Source: Saccharopolyspora erythraea (GTDB lineage Bacteria > Actinomycetota > Actinomycetes > Mycobacteriales > Pseudonocardiaceae). From it: 64,000 bases of DNA. Below the pieces are notes generated by a model. That model made no database searches and was not told the DNA's origin. It saw only the letters and a list, made by a program, of their open reading frames with translations. The translations under genes were made by a program, and so were the position numbers. Where the stretch lies: contig NZ_CP054839.1 of NCBI RefSeq assembly GCF_018141105.1, forward strand, positions 1,984,001 through 2,048,000. Direction: 5' to 3'. Positions 53,801 to 62,293 of this stretch are shown one piece after another (position 1 is the stretch's first letter; the number at the start of each line of letters is the position of its first letter).

Positions 53801-54101
53801 CGTCAACGGCCGCTCACGTCGGCGCAAGGTGAGCAGGCCCGCGGGCAGCGCGGGCGCACCGGCGGCGCCGGTGGTGGTGTCCGTGCCGGCGAAGCCTGCC
53901 GATTCCCAGGACAACGGTGTGCCGAGCACGCCGCCGCCGGCCGCGGCGGCGGTGTCGCGGCGCCGGGGCCGTGCGGCGTCGCGTCCGGCCGGGCCGCCTG
54001 TCGACGGCGGCCAGAGCCAGCAGTCCGACGCCGCGGCCGACGGTGCCGCGAGCACGTCGGAGGAGAGCGGCGAGAGCACGGGAGCGTCCGCCGAGAGCTG
54101 A
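50814..54101 (+). CDS. rne: ribonuclease E/G family protein
   Basis: 1095 residues. An N-terminal IF2-N-like helical module (VHALAKLLGASSREIITTLE, ~28-47) and long disordered acidic/Gln-rich tracts with two Arg-rich clusters (~265-285, ~325-345) precede the catalytic core: S1 domain (NVYLGRVQNVLPSMEAAFVD, ~460), RNase H-like part, DNase-like part with the catalytic pair in VIDVNTGKF (~715) and IVIDFIDM (~757), and the zinc-link CEHCRGRG (~822). A 240-residue Ala/Pro/Glu-rich tail follows. It initiates bulk mRNA decay and rRNA processing. ATG 50814 follows GGAGGAG. A strong terminator ends it. Confidence 0.96.
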   Translation: MLNMDTPAGSASGPSPTPTQEDQGTFELPAKLRVHALAKLLGASSREIITTLESLGESVRSAQSNITREVAMQVVRTLHPEQIAEPEQDAGGAAEESEETPRQKATGKPEEPAQAAAGQQAQAGAESEKQQAQPARQEESGEGKAAGTAAESKSAETKSAGDESAGAAPVKAPAPGFLAAQDPEPTRSGAPGLTPVFAAPQAMFLAPDPQTAPAKPEPEQKQAQPEQKQTQPEQKQAQAEEQQETETEAPQQSESADTGEDDGDQGGRRRRRRGRRGRGRGRGAEGEQGDASESDTTDQDGKAEQTEPATEQQADEAAEDADTEGDSAEGNRRRRRRRRRKGSGDDESGARDDDPPNTVVHVRESAPEGRQDSSDDEVRAVKGSTRLEAKRQRRRDGREAGRRRAPVLSESEFLARRESVDRRMVVRENGDQTQIAVLEDNVLVENFVTSSGSGSLVGNVYLGRVQNVLPSMEAAFVDIGRGRNAVLYAGEVDWDAAGLAGKARRIEQALSTGDSVLVQVTKDPVGHKGARLTTQISLPGRFLVYVPGGGATGISRKLPDNERKRLKEILKRIVPENAGVIIRTASEGTSEEALDRDVRRLQAQWEVIKEKADSPKAQAPQLLYEEPDLLIKVVRDLFTEDFSAMTVQGNEAWETIEAYVKHVAPDLAGRLSKHVAKNDVFTEQRINEQIAKALDRKVWLPSGGYLVIDRTEAMTVIDVNTGKFTGSGGNLEETVTRNNLEAAEEIVRQLRLRDIGGIIVIDFIDMVLESNRDLVLRRLTECLGRDRTRHQVAEVTSLGLVQMTRKRVGTGLLEAYSSTCEHCRGRGLLVSTDPVTHAHTNGSGGGGGGGGGRRNRHRGRSQEPETPVVETAPAAEPEAKAEPAAEAPKQEKREKPQKHEKPEREPAATSEQPKQPVQAGKAAEPAKAEQPVEAERPAEPAEQVTAAAPKVVEQPEAVVPAAEPVSASQPEPATPAAESAPASEPEPAAAEPSEPAVNGRSRRRKVSRPAGSAGAPAAPVVVSVPAKPADSQDNGVPSTPPPAAAAVSRRRGRAASRPAGPPVDGGQSQQSDAAADGAASTSEESGESTGASAES
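51465..51527 (+). repeat. 21-bp tandem repeat inside rne
   Basis: Three in-frame copies encode PEQKQAQ, PEQKQTQ and PEQKQAQ within the disordered N-terminal tract. Length variation here would alter only the linker. Confidence 0.85.
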
Positions 54102-54122
54102 CGTCCTGAGCCGTAGACCGGT

Positions 54123-54168
54123 GCGGAATGGCCGATTCGTTCAAGAACGGATCGGCCATTCCGCTTTA
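54123..54168 (+). terminator. terminator after rne
   Basis: Perfect 14-bp stem GCGGAATGGCCGAT (54123-54136) with ATCGGCCATTCCGC (54151-54164), 14-nt loop, then TTTA. It ends 10 nt before the ATG of the next gene. Confidence 0.9.
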
Positions 54169-54178
54169 CGGTCGCCGC

Positions 54179-55081
54179 ATGAACCGCTTCACCGCTGATC
54201 GCGTCGCCGCGACCGCGCGGCTGGTCTGGCTGACCGCCCGGGTCGTCGAGCAGCGCCGCTTCGAGTACCTGTTCGCCGAGGGCAGCGCGGAAGCCGTGCG
54301 CGCCGCCCTCGACCCCTACCGCTGCGCGGACGGCGGGTTCGGCTACGCGCTGGAGCCGGACTCGCGGGGTCCGGTGAGCCAGCCACTGCACACCTGGACC
54401 GCGCTGGAGATGCTCACCGAGATCGATGCCGCTGAGGGCCCGGTGGTGTCCGGCGCCATCGACTACCTGGTGTCGATCACCCGGCCGGACGGTGGCGTGC
54501 CGGGTGTGGACCCGAGCCTGCGCCCGTACCCGCACGCACCGTGGATGCCCATCGACGACGAGCCGCCGGGCGCGCTGCTGACGACGGCGCTGCTCGCCGG
54601 GACGCTGCACCGGAACAAGATCGAGCACCCGTGGCTGGACCGCGCCGGGGCGTTCTGCTGGGACCGGATCGACGCGCTCGGTGAGACGCACCCGTACGAG
54701 GTGCAGGCCGCCTTGCACTTCCTCGACCACGTGCCGGAACGGCAGCGCGCGGCATCGGCTGCCCAGCGCCTCGGCACGCTGGTCCGCGAGCAGCGACTCG
54801 TCGTGCTGGACCCCGCCCGCCCCGAGGACGCGCGGGTCGCTCCGGGATACGCACCCGGCGAACTGCACCACGTGTACGACTACGCCAGGACACCGGAGAG
54901 CCTGGGCTGCTCGTGGTTCTCCGGCGCCGAGCTGGCGCGGGGCCTGGACCACCTCGCCGACCAGCAGGAGGAGGACGGCGGCTGGCCCGTCCGGTGGCGG
55001 GAGTGGGCGCCCGGCGCGCACCTCGAGGCCCGGCCGCGCGTTGCCATCGAAGCCCTGCTCACGTTGCGGGCCCACGACTGA
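54179..55081 (+). CDS. alpha/alpha-toroid (prenyltransferase/terpene cyclase-like fold) protein
   Basis: 300 residues from ATG 54179 (MNRFTADRVA..). An upstream in-frame ATG at 54128 lies inside the rne terminator and is rejected. Repeats of CADGGFGYALEP, RPDGGVPGVD and EEDGGWPVRW are the G-G-F/W units of alpha/alpha-barrel proteins. Cyclase catalytic acids (DxDD or DDxxD) are not seen, so enzymatic function is uncertain. Actinomycete relatives are annotated as prenyltransferase-like hypothetical proteins. Confidence 0.75.
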   Translation: MNRFTADRVAATARLVWLTARVVEQRRFEYLFAEGSAEAVRAALDPYRCADGGFGYALEPDSRGPVSQPLHTWTALEMLTEIDAAEGPVVSGAIDYLVSITRPDGGVPGVDPSLRPYPHAPWMPIDDEPPGALLTTALLAGTLHRNKIEHPWLDRAGAFCWDRIDALGETHPYEVQAALHFLDHVPERQRAASAAQRLGTLVREQRLVVLDPARPEDARVAPGYAPGELHHVYDYARTPESLGCSWFSGAELARGLDHLADQQEEDGGWPVRWREWAPGAHLEARPRVAIEALLTLRAHD

Positions 55082-55164
55082 GCGCTTTGACTCACCTTGC
55101 GTGGCGGTGCCGGTGGCGGCGGTGGGCCAAGCGGCCGCGACGCTTCGAAGGTCGAAGCAGGCTC

Positions 55165-55893
55165 TCAGCTGCCCAGGAGGTCGGCGGGGGTCAGGCCGGA
55201 CAACCGGCGGAACTCCCGGTTCATGTGGGCCTGGTCGGCGTAGCCGACGGCCCCGGCGACCCCCGCCAGCCCGCCCGGGGCGCCGGTGTCCAGCCGCATC
55301 GCCCGCCGCATCCGCAACACCCCGGCCAGCGTCTTCGGCCCGTAGCCGACGACCGATGTGAAGCGGCGCCGGAGGTGCCGCTCGGACAGCCCGAGCGCGT
55401 CGGCCAGCTCGGGCACCGAAGGCGGCCGCGGGCCGTCGAGCGCGGCGACCGCCGCTTCGATGGCCCGGTCGCGTTCGAAACCGGGCAGCATGTCCACCGC
55501 GAAACGCTCCAGGCGCAGGGCCGTGTCGGCCGGTGACTCCGCCTCGGCAAGCCGGTCGGCCAACACCCTCCCGTGCCGGCCCCACAGCTGCGGCAGCGAA
55601 ACCTGCAGGTCGAGCAGTTCCGAGGTCGGGACCTCCCCGAGCAGCAGCCGGGCCGCTCCGGGCAGCATCCGGACCCCGGCCACGCCGGTGCCGGGCGGCA
55701 GCTCCACCACCCTGGCCGCGGTGTCCGGCCCGACCATCTGGAGCTCGCCGTTGATCCAGATCAGGTCGATGCAGCCGTCCGGGATGACCCGCTGGAGGCG
55801 GCCCTCGGTGGACTCCAGCGTCCAGACGCAGTGCAGGAGCCCGGCGAGCTCGGGCCGGGGAGCACGTTCCAGGTAGCGCTGCACGGGACCCAT
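55165..55893 (-). CDS. AraC-family regulator
   Basis: 242 residues from ATG 55893. The N-terminal domain (DUF6597-like: HCVWTLES..RVIPDGCIDLIW) probably senses a ligand. The C-terminal AraC DNA-binding domain contains LADALGLSERHLRRRF and the second helix-turn-helix GYADQAHMNREFRRLSGLTP. It is divergent from the tetR-esterase operon with only 50 bp between the start codons, so both promoters overlap. Confidence 0.9.
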   Translation of the reverse strand: MGPVQRYLERAPRPELAGLLHCVWTLESTEGRLQRVIPDGCIDLIWINGELQMVGPDTAARVVELPPGTGVAGVRMLPGAARLLLGEVPTSELLDLQVSLPQLWGRHGRVLADRLAEAESPADTALRLERFAVDMLPGFERDRAIEAAVAALDGPRPPSVPELADALGLSERHLRRRFTSVVGYGPKTLAGVLRMRRAMRLDTGAPGGLAGVAGAVGYADQAHMNREFRRLSGLTPADLLGS

Positions 55894-55907
55894 GATGCGC
55901 CATCGCG

Positions 55908-55955
55908 CCGACAGTCCTTGCTCGTCTGTGCTAGGTTTTGCTCATGCGAGCAAAA
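55908..55955 (+). promoter_or_regulatory. tetR promoter with operator over the start codon
   Basis: Candidate -35 CCGACA (55908-55913), 18-bp spacer, -10 TAGGTT (55932-55937). A 20-bp operator-like repeat TTTTGCTC-ATGC-GAGCAAAA (55936-55955) has perfect arms and overlaps both the -10 and the ATG at 55944. The -10 ends 6 nt before the ATG, so transcription should start at or near it. Confidence 0.7.
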
Positions 55956-56564
55956 GGCAGCTCGACCAAGCAAGAGCGGTCGTTCACGGAGGAGCGCCGC
56001 AGGGCGCAGATCGTCGACGCGGCGATCGACACCATCGTCGAGCTCGGTTACGCCAAGACCTCGTTCGGGCAGATCGCCAAGAGGGCCGGTCTGAGCAGCA
56101 CCGGGATGATCTCCTACCACTTCCGCAACAAGGCAGAGCTGATGCGGCAGGTCGTCAGCGACGTCTACGCGGTCGCGCTGGAGGTGGTCGGCTCCCGGAT
56201 CGACCAGGCAGGCGACCCGCCCGCGCAGCTCCGCGCCTTCATCGAGGGAAGCGTCGAGTTCTACCGCACCCACCACCGTCACATGCGCGCGCTGACCGAG
56301 GTGTGGCTCGGCAGTCGCGGCGAGGACGAGAGCACCGCGCCTCCGCACCGGCAGGAGCTGGAATCGCTCGAGGAGATGTTCCGCGAAGGCCAGCGTGCCG
56401 GCGACTTCCGGGACTTCTCCCCGCGGGTGATGGCGGTGGCGCTGCGGCACGCGCTCGACGGCGTGGCGCTGCACCTCGGCGTCGAGCCCGGCACCGACCC
56501 GGACGTCTACGCCGGCGAGCTGGTGACCCTGTTCGACCTGGCCACGAGGAAGGAAAGCCGATGA
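55944..56564 (+). CDS. TetR-family repressor
   Basis: 206 residues from ATG 55944. N-terminal TetR helix-turn-helix: IVDAAIDTIVELGYAKTSFG.. then QIAKRAGLSSTGMISYHFRNK. The C-terminal ligand domain is diverged. No ribosome binding site precedes the ATG; the mRNA is probably leaderless. The palindrome covering the start codon implies tight autoregulation. The esterase ATG overlaps its stop (ATGA), so esterase expression should be under its control. Confidence 0.93.
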   Translation: MRAKGSSTKQERSFTEERRRAQIVDAAIDTIVELGYAKTSFGQIAKRAGLSSTGMISYHFRNKAELMRQVVSDVYAVALEVVGSRIDQAGDPPAQLRAFIEGSVEFYRTHHRHMRALTEVWLGSRGEDESTAPPHRQELESLEEMFREGQRAGDFRDFSPRVMAVALRHALDGVALHLGVEPGTDPDVYAGELVTLFDLATRKESR

Positions 56565-58063
56565 ACGACGCGATCGTGGAACTGGACTCCGGGCGTGCGC
56601 GCGGCCGCGTGCTCGACGACCACCGGGTGTTCCAGGGCATCCCGTACGCGGCGCCGCCGGTCGGCGGCCTGCGCTGGCGCTCGCCGCAGCCCGTGCAGCC
56701 GTGGGCCGACGTCCTGGACGCCACCGAGCCGGGCAGCCCGTGCCCGCAGACGGCGCAGGTCTTCGCCGCGATCGAGAGCCTGGACGAGGACTGCCTGAAC
56801 CTCAACGTCACGACACCGGACACCCCCGGCCCCAAACCGGTCATGGTGTGGCTGCACGGCGGTGGCGGGGCCAACGGCGAGGGCGCGATCTTCGACGCCC
56901 ACCGCCTCGCGGTGCGGGAGGACGTCGTCGTGGTGACGCCGAACTCGCGGCTGGGCATCTTCGGCTACTTCGGCTACCCCGGACTGGAGGGCAGCGGCGG
57001 CTTCGGCATCGAGGACCAGCAGGCCGCGCTGCGCTGGGTGCGCCGCAACATCGCGGCCTTCGGCGGCGACCCGGGCAACGTCACGCTGTTCGGCGAGTCC
57101 TACGGAGCGTTCAACATCGGCGCGCACCTGGCGTCGCCGTCGTCGAGTGGGCTGTTCCACCGCGCCGTCGTGCAGAGCGGCTTCACCCTGATGGACGCGC
57201 CGGCCGGCACCTGGATGCCCGGTACTCCCGCCCTGCCGACGATGTGGTTGTCCACCGCCGAGCTGGACGGGCTCGCGGCGCACTTCGTCGAGCAGAGCGG
57301 CTGGCTGGACGCGGGCCGCGAGTTGACCGCCGTCGAGCAGCTGCGGCGCGTCCCGGTCGGCGAGCTGCTGGAGCTGTCGCCGTACTTCACCCGCCCCGCG
57401 TACGGCAACGCCGTGCTGCCGGAGTCCCCGGACGAGGCCGTGCGGGCGGGCCGGTTCAACCGGGTCCCGACCGTGGTCGGCGGCACCCGCGACGAGGCCA
57501 GGCTGTTCGTCGCGCTGTTCTTCGACCTCGCGGGACAGCCGGTCACCGCCGAGCGCTACGCACAACTGCTCGGCGAGGCGTTCGGAGGGCAGGCCGCGCA
57601 GGTCGAGCGTGAGTACCCGCTGAGCGACTACGACACCCCGAGCCTGGCGTGGGCGCAGGTCGCCGAGGACCGGGCGTGGGCGCGGGCCACCTGGGACCTC
57701 GCGCACGCGCTCGCGGCGCACACACCGACCTACTGCTACGAGTTCGCCGACCGCGACGCTCCGCCGATCGTGCCGTTCCCGGAGGGCTTCCCGCCCGGGG
57801 CGCACCACTCGGCCGAGGTGGCCTACCAGTTCGACCTCGGCGAGCCCGCGGCGCTGAGCAGCGAGCAGTGGCGTCTCGCCGAGCAGATCAACGCCTACTG
57901 GGCGAACTTCGCGCGCAGCGGCGATCCCGGCTCGCCGGACCTGCCGGCGTGGGGCCGCTTCGACCCCGCCGACCCGTACGTGCAGGCGCTGGCACCCGGG
58001 CGGACCGGCCGGACCGACTTCGCCGCCGGGCACCGCCTGGACTTCTGGGAGAAGCTGCGGTGA
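56561..58063 (+). CDS. type B carboxylesterase
   Basis: 500 residues, cytosolic (no signal). Carboxylesterase B motifs: FQGIPYAAPPVGGLRW, EDCLNLNV, oxyanion HGGGGANGEG and nucleophile elbow FGESYGAFN (Ser ~188; GESYG replaces the common GESAG). The catalytic His is likely in PGAHHSAEVAY. It hydrolyses carboxyl esters; the real substrate is perhaps the TetR ligand. Coupled to tetR (ATGA) and to the next gene (GTGA). Confidence 0.94.
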   Translation: MNDAIVELDSGRARGRVLDDHRVFQGIPYAAPPVGGLRWRSPQPVQPWADVLDATEPGSPCPQTAQVFAAIESLDEDCLNLNVTTPDTPGPKPVMVWLHGGGGANGEGAIFDAHRLAVREDVVVVTPNSRLGIFGYFGYPGLEGSGGFGIEDQQAALRWVRRNIAAFGGDPGNVTLFGESYGAFNIGAHLASPSSSGLFHRAVVQSGFTLMDAPAGTWMPGTPALPTMWLSTAELDGLAAHFVEQSGWLDAGRELTAVEQLRRVPVGELLELSPYFTRPAYGNAVLPESPDEAVRAGRFNRVPTVVGGTRDEARLFVALFFDLAGQPVTAERYAQLLGEAFGGQAAQVEREYPLSDYDTPSLAWAQVAEDRAWARATWDLAHALAAHTPTYCYEFADRDAPPIVPFPEGFPPGAHHSAEVAYQFDLGEPAALSSEQWRLAEQINAYWANFARSGDPGSPDLPAWGRFDPADPYVQALAPGRTGRTDFAAGHRLDFWEKLR

Positions 58064-58662
58064 ACCTGCTGATCTCCGCGCTGGCCGACCTGGTCCTGCC
58101 GCTGGTCATCTACTACGGACTGCGTTCGGCCGGGATCGGCGAGGTCCCGGCGCTGCTCGCATGCGCGGTGGTCCCCGTGGCGCGCGTCGGCTACGGCCTC
58201 GTGGCCCGGCGGCGCGTCGACCCCGTCGCGGTCTTCGTGCTGGCGATGGTGCTGGTGAGCCTGGTGCTGTTCCTGGTCAGCGGGAGCCCGCGCGCGCTGC
58301 TGGCCAGGGACGGGTGGCTGATGGCCGCGTGCGGGGCGGCCGCCCTCGTGACGCTGTGGCGCAGGCCGGTCGTGTTCACCCTCGGCCGGATGCTCTTGGC
58401 CCGCTCCGGCCACAGCGCCGCGGACTGGGACGACCGGTGGCGGTGTTCGGCGTCGTTCCGGCGGGTGTGGCGGGTGCTCACGCTCGCGTGGGGCGTCGCG
58501 CTGATCGTGTTCGCGGCGGTGAAGGTCGTGATGGCCTACACGCTGCCCGTCGACGTCGTCCCGGCCGTCACCACCGCCATGTGGATCGGCGCGGTCGTCC
58601 TGCTCAACGTGGGCAGCCAGCTCTACCTGCGGCTCCCCGGGATCAGACACGTCGTCGGCTGA
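58060..58662 (+). CDS. VC0807-family membrane protein
   Basis: 200 residues from a GTG overlapping the esterase stop. About six membrane segments (LVLPLVIYYGLRSAGIG, AVFVLAMVLVSLVLFLVSG, WLMAACGAAALVTLW, LAWGVALIVFAAVKVVMAY, AMWIGAVVLLNVGSQLYL). The central RPVVFTLGRMLL..SGHSAADWDDRW fits the VC0807 family of unknown function. Third gene of the tetR operon; perhaps export or uptake of the esterase substrate. Confidence 0.82.
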   Translation: MNLLISALADLVLPLVIYYGLRSAGIGEVPALLACAVVPVARVGYGLVARRRVDPVAVFVLAMVLVSLVLFLVSGSPRALLARDGWLMAACGAAALVTLWRRPVVFTLGRMLLARSGHSAADWDDRWRCSASFRRVWRVLTLAWGVALIVFAAVKVVMAYTLPVDVVPAVTTAMWIGAVVLLNVGSQLYLRLPGIRHVVG

Positions 58663-58668
58663 GCCTTC

Positions 58669-59643
58669 TCATGCCACCCGGGACTGGTCGTGGGTGTGGT
58701 CGGCGACCAGCACGGTGACGTCGCGGTCGCGGCCGGTGCGGTGCAGCACGAGTTCGGCGAGCAGCCCGAGCGAGACCATCTGCACCGCGAAGATCTCCAG
58801 CAGCATCCCCAGCGTCAGCAGCGGACGGGTCCCGATGGACTGCTCGGTGAAGACCCACACACCGGTCAGGTACAGCAGGATCAGCGTGCCGATCGTGCCG
58901 AGGAGCAGGCCCAGCCCGCCGAACAGGTGGGCGGGCCTGCGCCCGTAGCGGGTGAGCGCCACGACCGTCAGCAGGTCCAGCGCGCCGCGGACGTAGCGCT
59001 CGAAGCCGTACTTGGACCTGCCGTGCAGCCTCGGCCGGTGGTTCACCGCGCGCTCCCGCACCCGGTAGCCGAGCTGGTACGCGAGCGCCGGGATGTAGCG
59101 GTGCAGCTCGCCGTAAAGCGGCACCCGCCGGTAGACCTCGGTGCGCGCGGCCTTGAGGCCGCAGTTGTGGTCCGCCAGCCGTAGGCCGGTGATCATCCCG
59201 GTCATCCAGTTGAAGAACTTCGACGGCAGCCGCTTGCCCAGCGGGTCCTTGCGCTGCGCCTTGTGCCCGCTGACCAGGTCGGCGCCGTCGTCGAGCTCGT
59301 CGAGCAGCCGCGGAATCTCGGCCGGGTCGTCCTGCAGGTCGGCGTCGATGGTCACCAGCAGCGCGCCCCGGACCTCGGCGACCCCGGCCGCCAGCGCGGC
59401 GGCCTTGCCGAAGTTGCGGCGCAGCCGGATGCCCCGGAAGCGGGGGTCGGCCGCGGCCTGCTCGGCGATCACCCGCCAGCTCTCGTCGGTGCTGCCGTCG
59501 TCGACGACCAGCAGCTCCCACGTGCGGTGCTGGGACTCCATCGCGGTGCGGATCTCGGCGAACAGCAGGGGCAGGCTCTCGGCCTCGTTCTTGGCCGGGG
59601 CCAGCAGTGACACCTCGGGCGCGGAGGGCCGGCGCTCGCTCAT
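58669..59643 (-). CDS. family 2 glycosyltransferase, polyprenyl-phosphate type
   Basis: 324 residues from ATG 59643. A GT-A domain with VSLLAPAKNEAESLPLLF, VVDDGSTDES, TIDADLQDD (metal-binding) and HNCGLKAAR is followed by two C-terminal membrane helices, the plan of DPM1/GtrB enzymes that load a sugar on a polyprenyl phosphate. The upstream gene for a large membrane protein overlaps it by ATGA, so the lipid-linked sugar may be used by, or with, that protein. Confidence 0.92.
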   Translation of the reverse strand: MSERRPSAPEVSLLAPAKNEAESLPLLFAEIRTAMESQHRTWELLVVDDGSTDESWRVIAEQAAADPRFRGIRLRRNFGKAAALAAGVAEVRGALLVTIDADLQDDPAEIPRLLDELDDGADLVSGHKAQRKDPLGKRLPSKFFNWMTGMITGLRLADHNCGLKAARTEVYRRVPLYGELHRYIPALAYQLGYRVRERAVNHRPRLHGRSKYGFERYVRGALDLLTVVALTRYGRRPAHLFGGLGLLLGTIGTLILLYLTGVWVFTEQSIGTRPLLTLGMLLEIFAVQMVSLGLLAELVLHRTGRDRDVTVLVADHTHDQSRVA

Positions 59644-61385
59644 GACTTCTGCGGACTTTCCGTGAGGGGCCGGATCCACCAGCCGTCGGGGAAGCCGAAC
59701 GCGACCCGCAGCGGCCCGGGCGCCGCCGGGGCGACCGCGCGGAAGCCCAGGCCGATCTCGATGCCGACCGTCTGGGACTCGGCGTCCGCGCGCGGGATGT
59801 CGACCACCCCGCCGCCCACGACGGTCCCGTTCTGGTCGAGCACCGCGACGCACCTGGCGCGCTCGATGCCGGAGATCGCCCAGCCCTTGAGCATCCGGGC
59901 GCCGCCGGTGACCTGGTCGGTCTCGACGTTGAGGATCACGTCCCAGCCCTGCGGTCGCGGTTCGCGGAAGCTGCCGATGCTGGGTGTCCGCCAGGTCGAG
60001 GTGTCCACCCGCGAACCGATTTCCACGCCTCCGCCGCAGCCCAGCGTGAACTCCGGCGAGAAGGGGTAGTGGCCCAGCGCCTGGAGCCGGGGGATGAGCC
60101 GCCCGGGCTCCGGGAAGCGATCGGTGAAGGCGTCGGGCGCGCCGACGCGTGCGGCCACCGCGAGCAGCCGCTGGTTCGGCGCGTCGTCGCGCACCGACTG
60201 GGCCATCGGGGCGCCGAGCGCGACGGTGGCCAGCACCGTGACGCCCACCACGACGTTGCGCAGGTTCGGCCACCGGCCCCAGGCGACCACGATGACCAGC
60301 ACCGCGATCCACAGGGCCGCGGTCATGCTGTTGTACCGGCTCTGCAGGCCGGCCGACTCGCCGAAGGCCGCGCGCGAACCGGAGATCATCACCGCGCAGC
60401 CGACCGCGTAGACCGCCAGCCCCCACCACCCCGCACTGGCCGCGCGGTGCTCCGGTGCCACCCGGGCGTGCAGGGCCAGGACGGCGAGCCCGGCCACGCC
60501 CGCCAGCAGCGCCATCGCGGGCTCGGTGCCCGTCCAGACCATGCCGAGCATGCTCAGGCCTGCCAGCATCGCCTGCGCCGGGTCGTCGGTCGGCGAACCG
60601 CCGCCACCGCCCTGCGGGCCCCGCAGCACCAGCCACGCCGCGACCACGGCGAATCCGACGACCAGCGGCGTCACCACCCGGGCCCGCCGGTCGCCGCGCA
60701 TCCAGGCGACCAGCGCCAGCGCGGGCCACACCGCGAACGACGTCCCGTAGCTGATCGAGGCGAGCAGCCCGGCGACGACAGCGGGCACCGGGCGCCCGCG
60801 CTGCATCGCCAGCAGCGCCCCGAGGACCAGCAACAGCGCCAGGATCCAGGACGCCCCGCTCATCGAACGCACGTAGTTGTGGATGCCGTGCGGGTTGAAC
60901 ACCAGCGTCGAGGCCGCCACGACCAGCGCCGCCCGCTGCCACCTGCCCAGCGACCTCGGCAGCATCGCCCACACGAGCAGCACGCAGCCGGCGCCGAAGG
61001 CGATGATCAGCAGGCCCAGCGGCTGGTTGAGGCCGTGGCCGTAGCGGGCGCTGAGCCAGAACAGCAGGCTCGGCAGCACGAAGGGGTGCTCGTTGCGGAA
61101 CCCGAACAGCGCCTCCGGCCGCAGCGAGCCGTCGTCGCGGGTGATGTCGAGCAGCACCCACCAGTAGTCGAAGAAGTGCATCTGCGGGTACCGCAGCACC
61201 TCGCGCAGCATCATCAGCGGCGGCACGACCGACAGCAGGCCGAGCAGCACCGGGCCGAGCCGCCCATCGCGCAGCCGCCGCAGCGGACCGGGCCGTGCGG
61301 CTTCGGGCTGGTGCTCGGACGCGCGCTCCTCCTCGGGCGCGCTACCGTCCCGCCGCGAGCCGGCGTCCGGTGCGATGTCGGTCAC
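59640..61385 (-). CDS. polytopic membrane protein, possible GT-C-type transferase
   Basis: 581 residues from GTG 61385 (GGGGAA ~8 nt upstream). A charged N-terminus (~40 residues) precedes about ten membrane segments and a ~150-residue C-terminal extracytoplasmic beta-rich domain ([15 protein letters not shown]..). Loop 1 has [17 protein letters not shown]; the acidic residues there could be the catalytic site of a lipid-sugar-using GT-C transferase, but no family signature is certain. Coupling to the GT2 gene supports a surface glycan role. Confidence 0.75.
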   Translation of the reverse strand: MTDIAPDAGSRRDGSAPEEERASEHQPEAARPGPLRRLRDGRLGPVLLGLLSVVPPLMMLREVLRYPQMHFFDYWWVLLDITRDDGSLRPEALFGFRNEHPFVLPSLLFWLSARYGHGLNQPLGLLIIAFGAGCVLLVWAMLPRSLGRWQRAALVVAASTLVFNPHGIHNYVRSMSGASWILALLLVLGALLAMQRGRPVPAVVAGLLASISYGTSFAVWPALALVAWMRGDRRARVVTPLVVGFAVVAAWLVLRGPQGGGGGSPTDDPAQAMLAGLSMLGMVWTGTEPAMALLAGVAGLAVLALHARVAPEHRAASAGWWGLAVYAVGCAVMISGSRAAFGESAGLQSRYNSMTAALWIAVLVIVVAWGRWPNLRNVVVGVTVLATVALGAPMAQSVRDDAPNQRLLAVAARVGAPDAFTDRFPEPGRLIPRLQALGHYPFSPEFTLGCGGGVEIGSRVDTSTWRTPSIGSFREPRPQGWDVILNVETDQVTGGARMLKGWAISGIERARCVAVLDQNGTVVGGGVVDIPRADAESQTVGIEIGLGFRAVAPAAPGPLRVAFGFPDGWWIRPLTESPQKS

Positions 61386-61970
61386 GCTGAGTTCCCCGTG
61401 TTCCTGCGGACCTGCTCCGGGCAGGCACCCCGTGTCGAGCTGCCGGTCTCCGGCCGGCGCGGGCGGCTCCGGGCCGCCTGCGAGCCGGGCGGCCGCCGGT
61501 GGAGGCGAAAGACTCTCACCTTGGAGCGGCGACTCACGGTAGCAAGCGGTCGGGGCGCTGATCGGCGGTTCCGCGGGATTGGCGAAACTTTTCCACGGGT
61601 GATCTTCGCCCCTCCCGGGCTCCGATTTGACCGTGCTGGAAACGCCCATTTAGCCTGGCTCGGCTCGTCCGCGGACGAGCCGGACTTCCTCCGCGTGATC
61701 CGGATGCGATGCGGAGTCCACCCCTCGCCGTCGGCGCGGGGGCCTGTCGATCGGGCCTTTCGTGCCTGTCTGTATGATGGGTGGGAACTTCTCGCCGCCG
61801 GACGGGCGGAGAGGATAAACGCCCGCAGAGCCCGAGTGCGACCTCAGCTGGGGGACCGGGGCGACGAAGCGGGAACCCACCGAGATCCGGCGCCGCCGGG
61901 TGGTAGGAATCTCCGGCTTGGTCGGAGAGGGCGTCAACAGGGAAACCGAGCAGCAGGAGACTTCCGACTC
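61386..61970. other. intergenic region and long rplU leader
   Basis: 585 bp without a gene. It contains a perfect 22-bp palindrome at 61661-61682 (CGGCTCGTCCG and its complement), a -10-like TATGAT at 61773-61778 without a clear -35, and about 190 nt of untranslated leader before rplU. The leader has an inverted GAGAT..ATCTC near 61880-61915. Ribosomal-protein autoregulation is possible but unproven. Confidence 0.5.
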
Positions 61971-62279
61971 ATGTACGCGATCGTCAAGACCGGCGGCAAG
62001 CAGTACAAGGTGGCTGTCGGGGATGTCGTCGAGGTCGAGAAGCTCGAAGGCGAGCCGGGCACCGATGTCACCTTCCCGGCGCTTCTGCTCGTCGACGGCT
62101 CCGATGTCACCGCCGACGCCGACGCGCTGGCGAAGGTTTCGGTGACCGGCAAGCTGGTCGAGCAGACCAAGGGCCCCAAGATCCGCATCCACAAGTTCAA
62201 GAACAAGACCGGCTACCACAAGCGCCAGGGTCACCGGCAGAAGCTGACCCGCGTTGAGGTCACCGGCATCACCAAGTGA
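61971..62279 (+). CDS. rplU: 50S ribosomal protein L21
   Basis: 102-residue bL21, a 23S rRNA-binding protein. [20 protein letters not shown] and [15 protein letters not shown] are diagnostic. GCAGGAGA precedes the ATG. Operon with rpmA, 14 nt downstream. Confidence 0.98.
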   Translation: MYAIVKTGGKQYKVAVGDVVEVEKLEGEPGTDVTFPALLLVDGSDVTADADALAKVSVTGKLVEQTKGPKIRIHKFKNKTGYHKRQGHRQKLTRVEVTGITK

Positions 62280-62293
62280 GGACCTGACTAGTC

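Noticed and set aside
54128-54178. Upstream ATG extension of the alpha/alpha-toroid gene
   Set aside because: The extra 17 codons (MADSFKNGSAIPLYGRR) are encoded by the rne terminator hairpin.
60069-61970. Long plus-strand frame reading into rplU (open from 60069)
   Set aside because: The upstream part is antisense to the membrane-protein gene and compositionally odd; L21 starts cleanly at the ATG at 61971 with a ribosome binding site.
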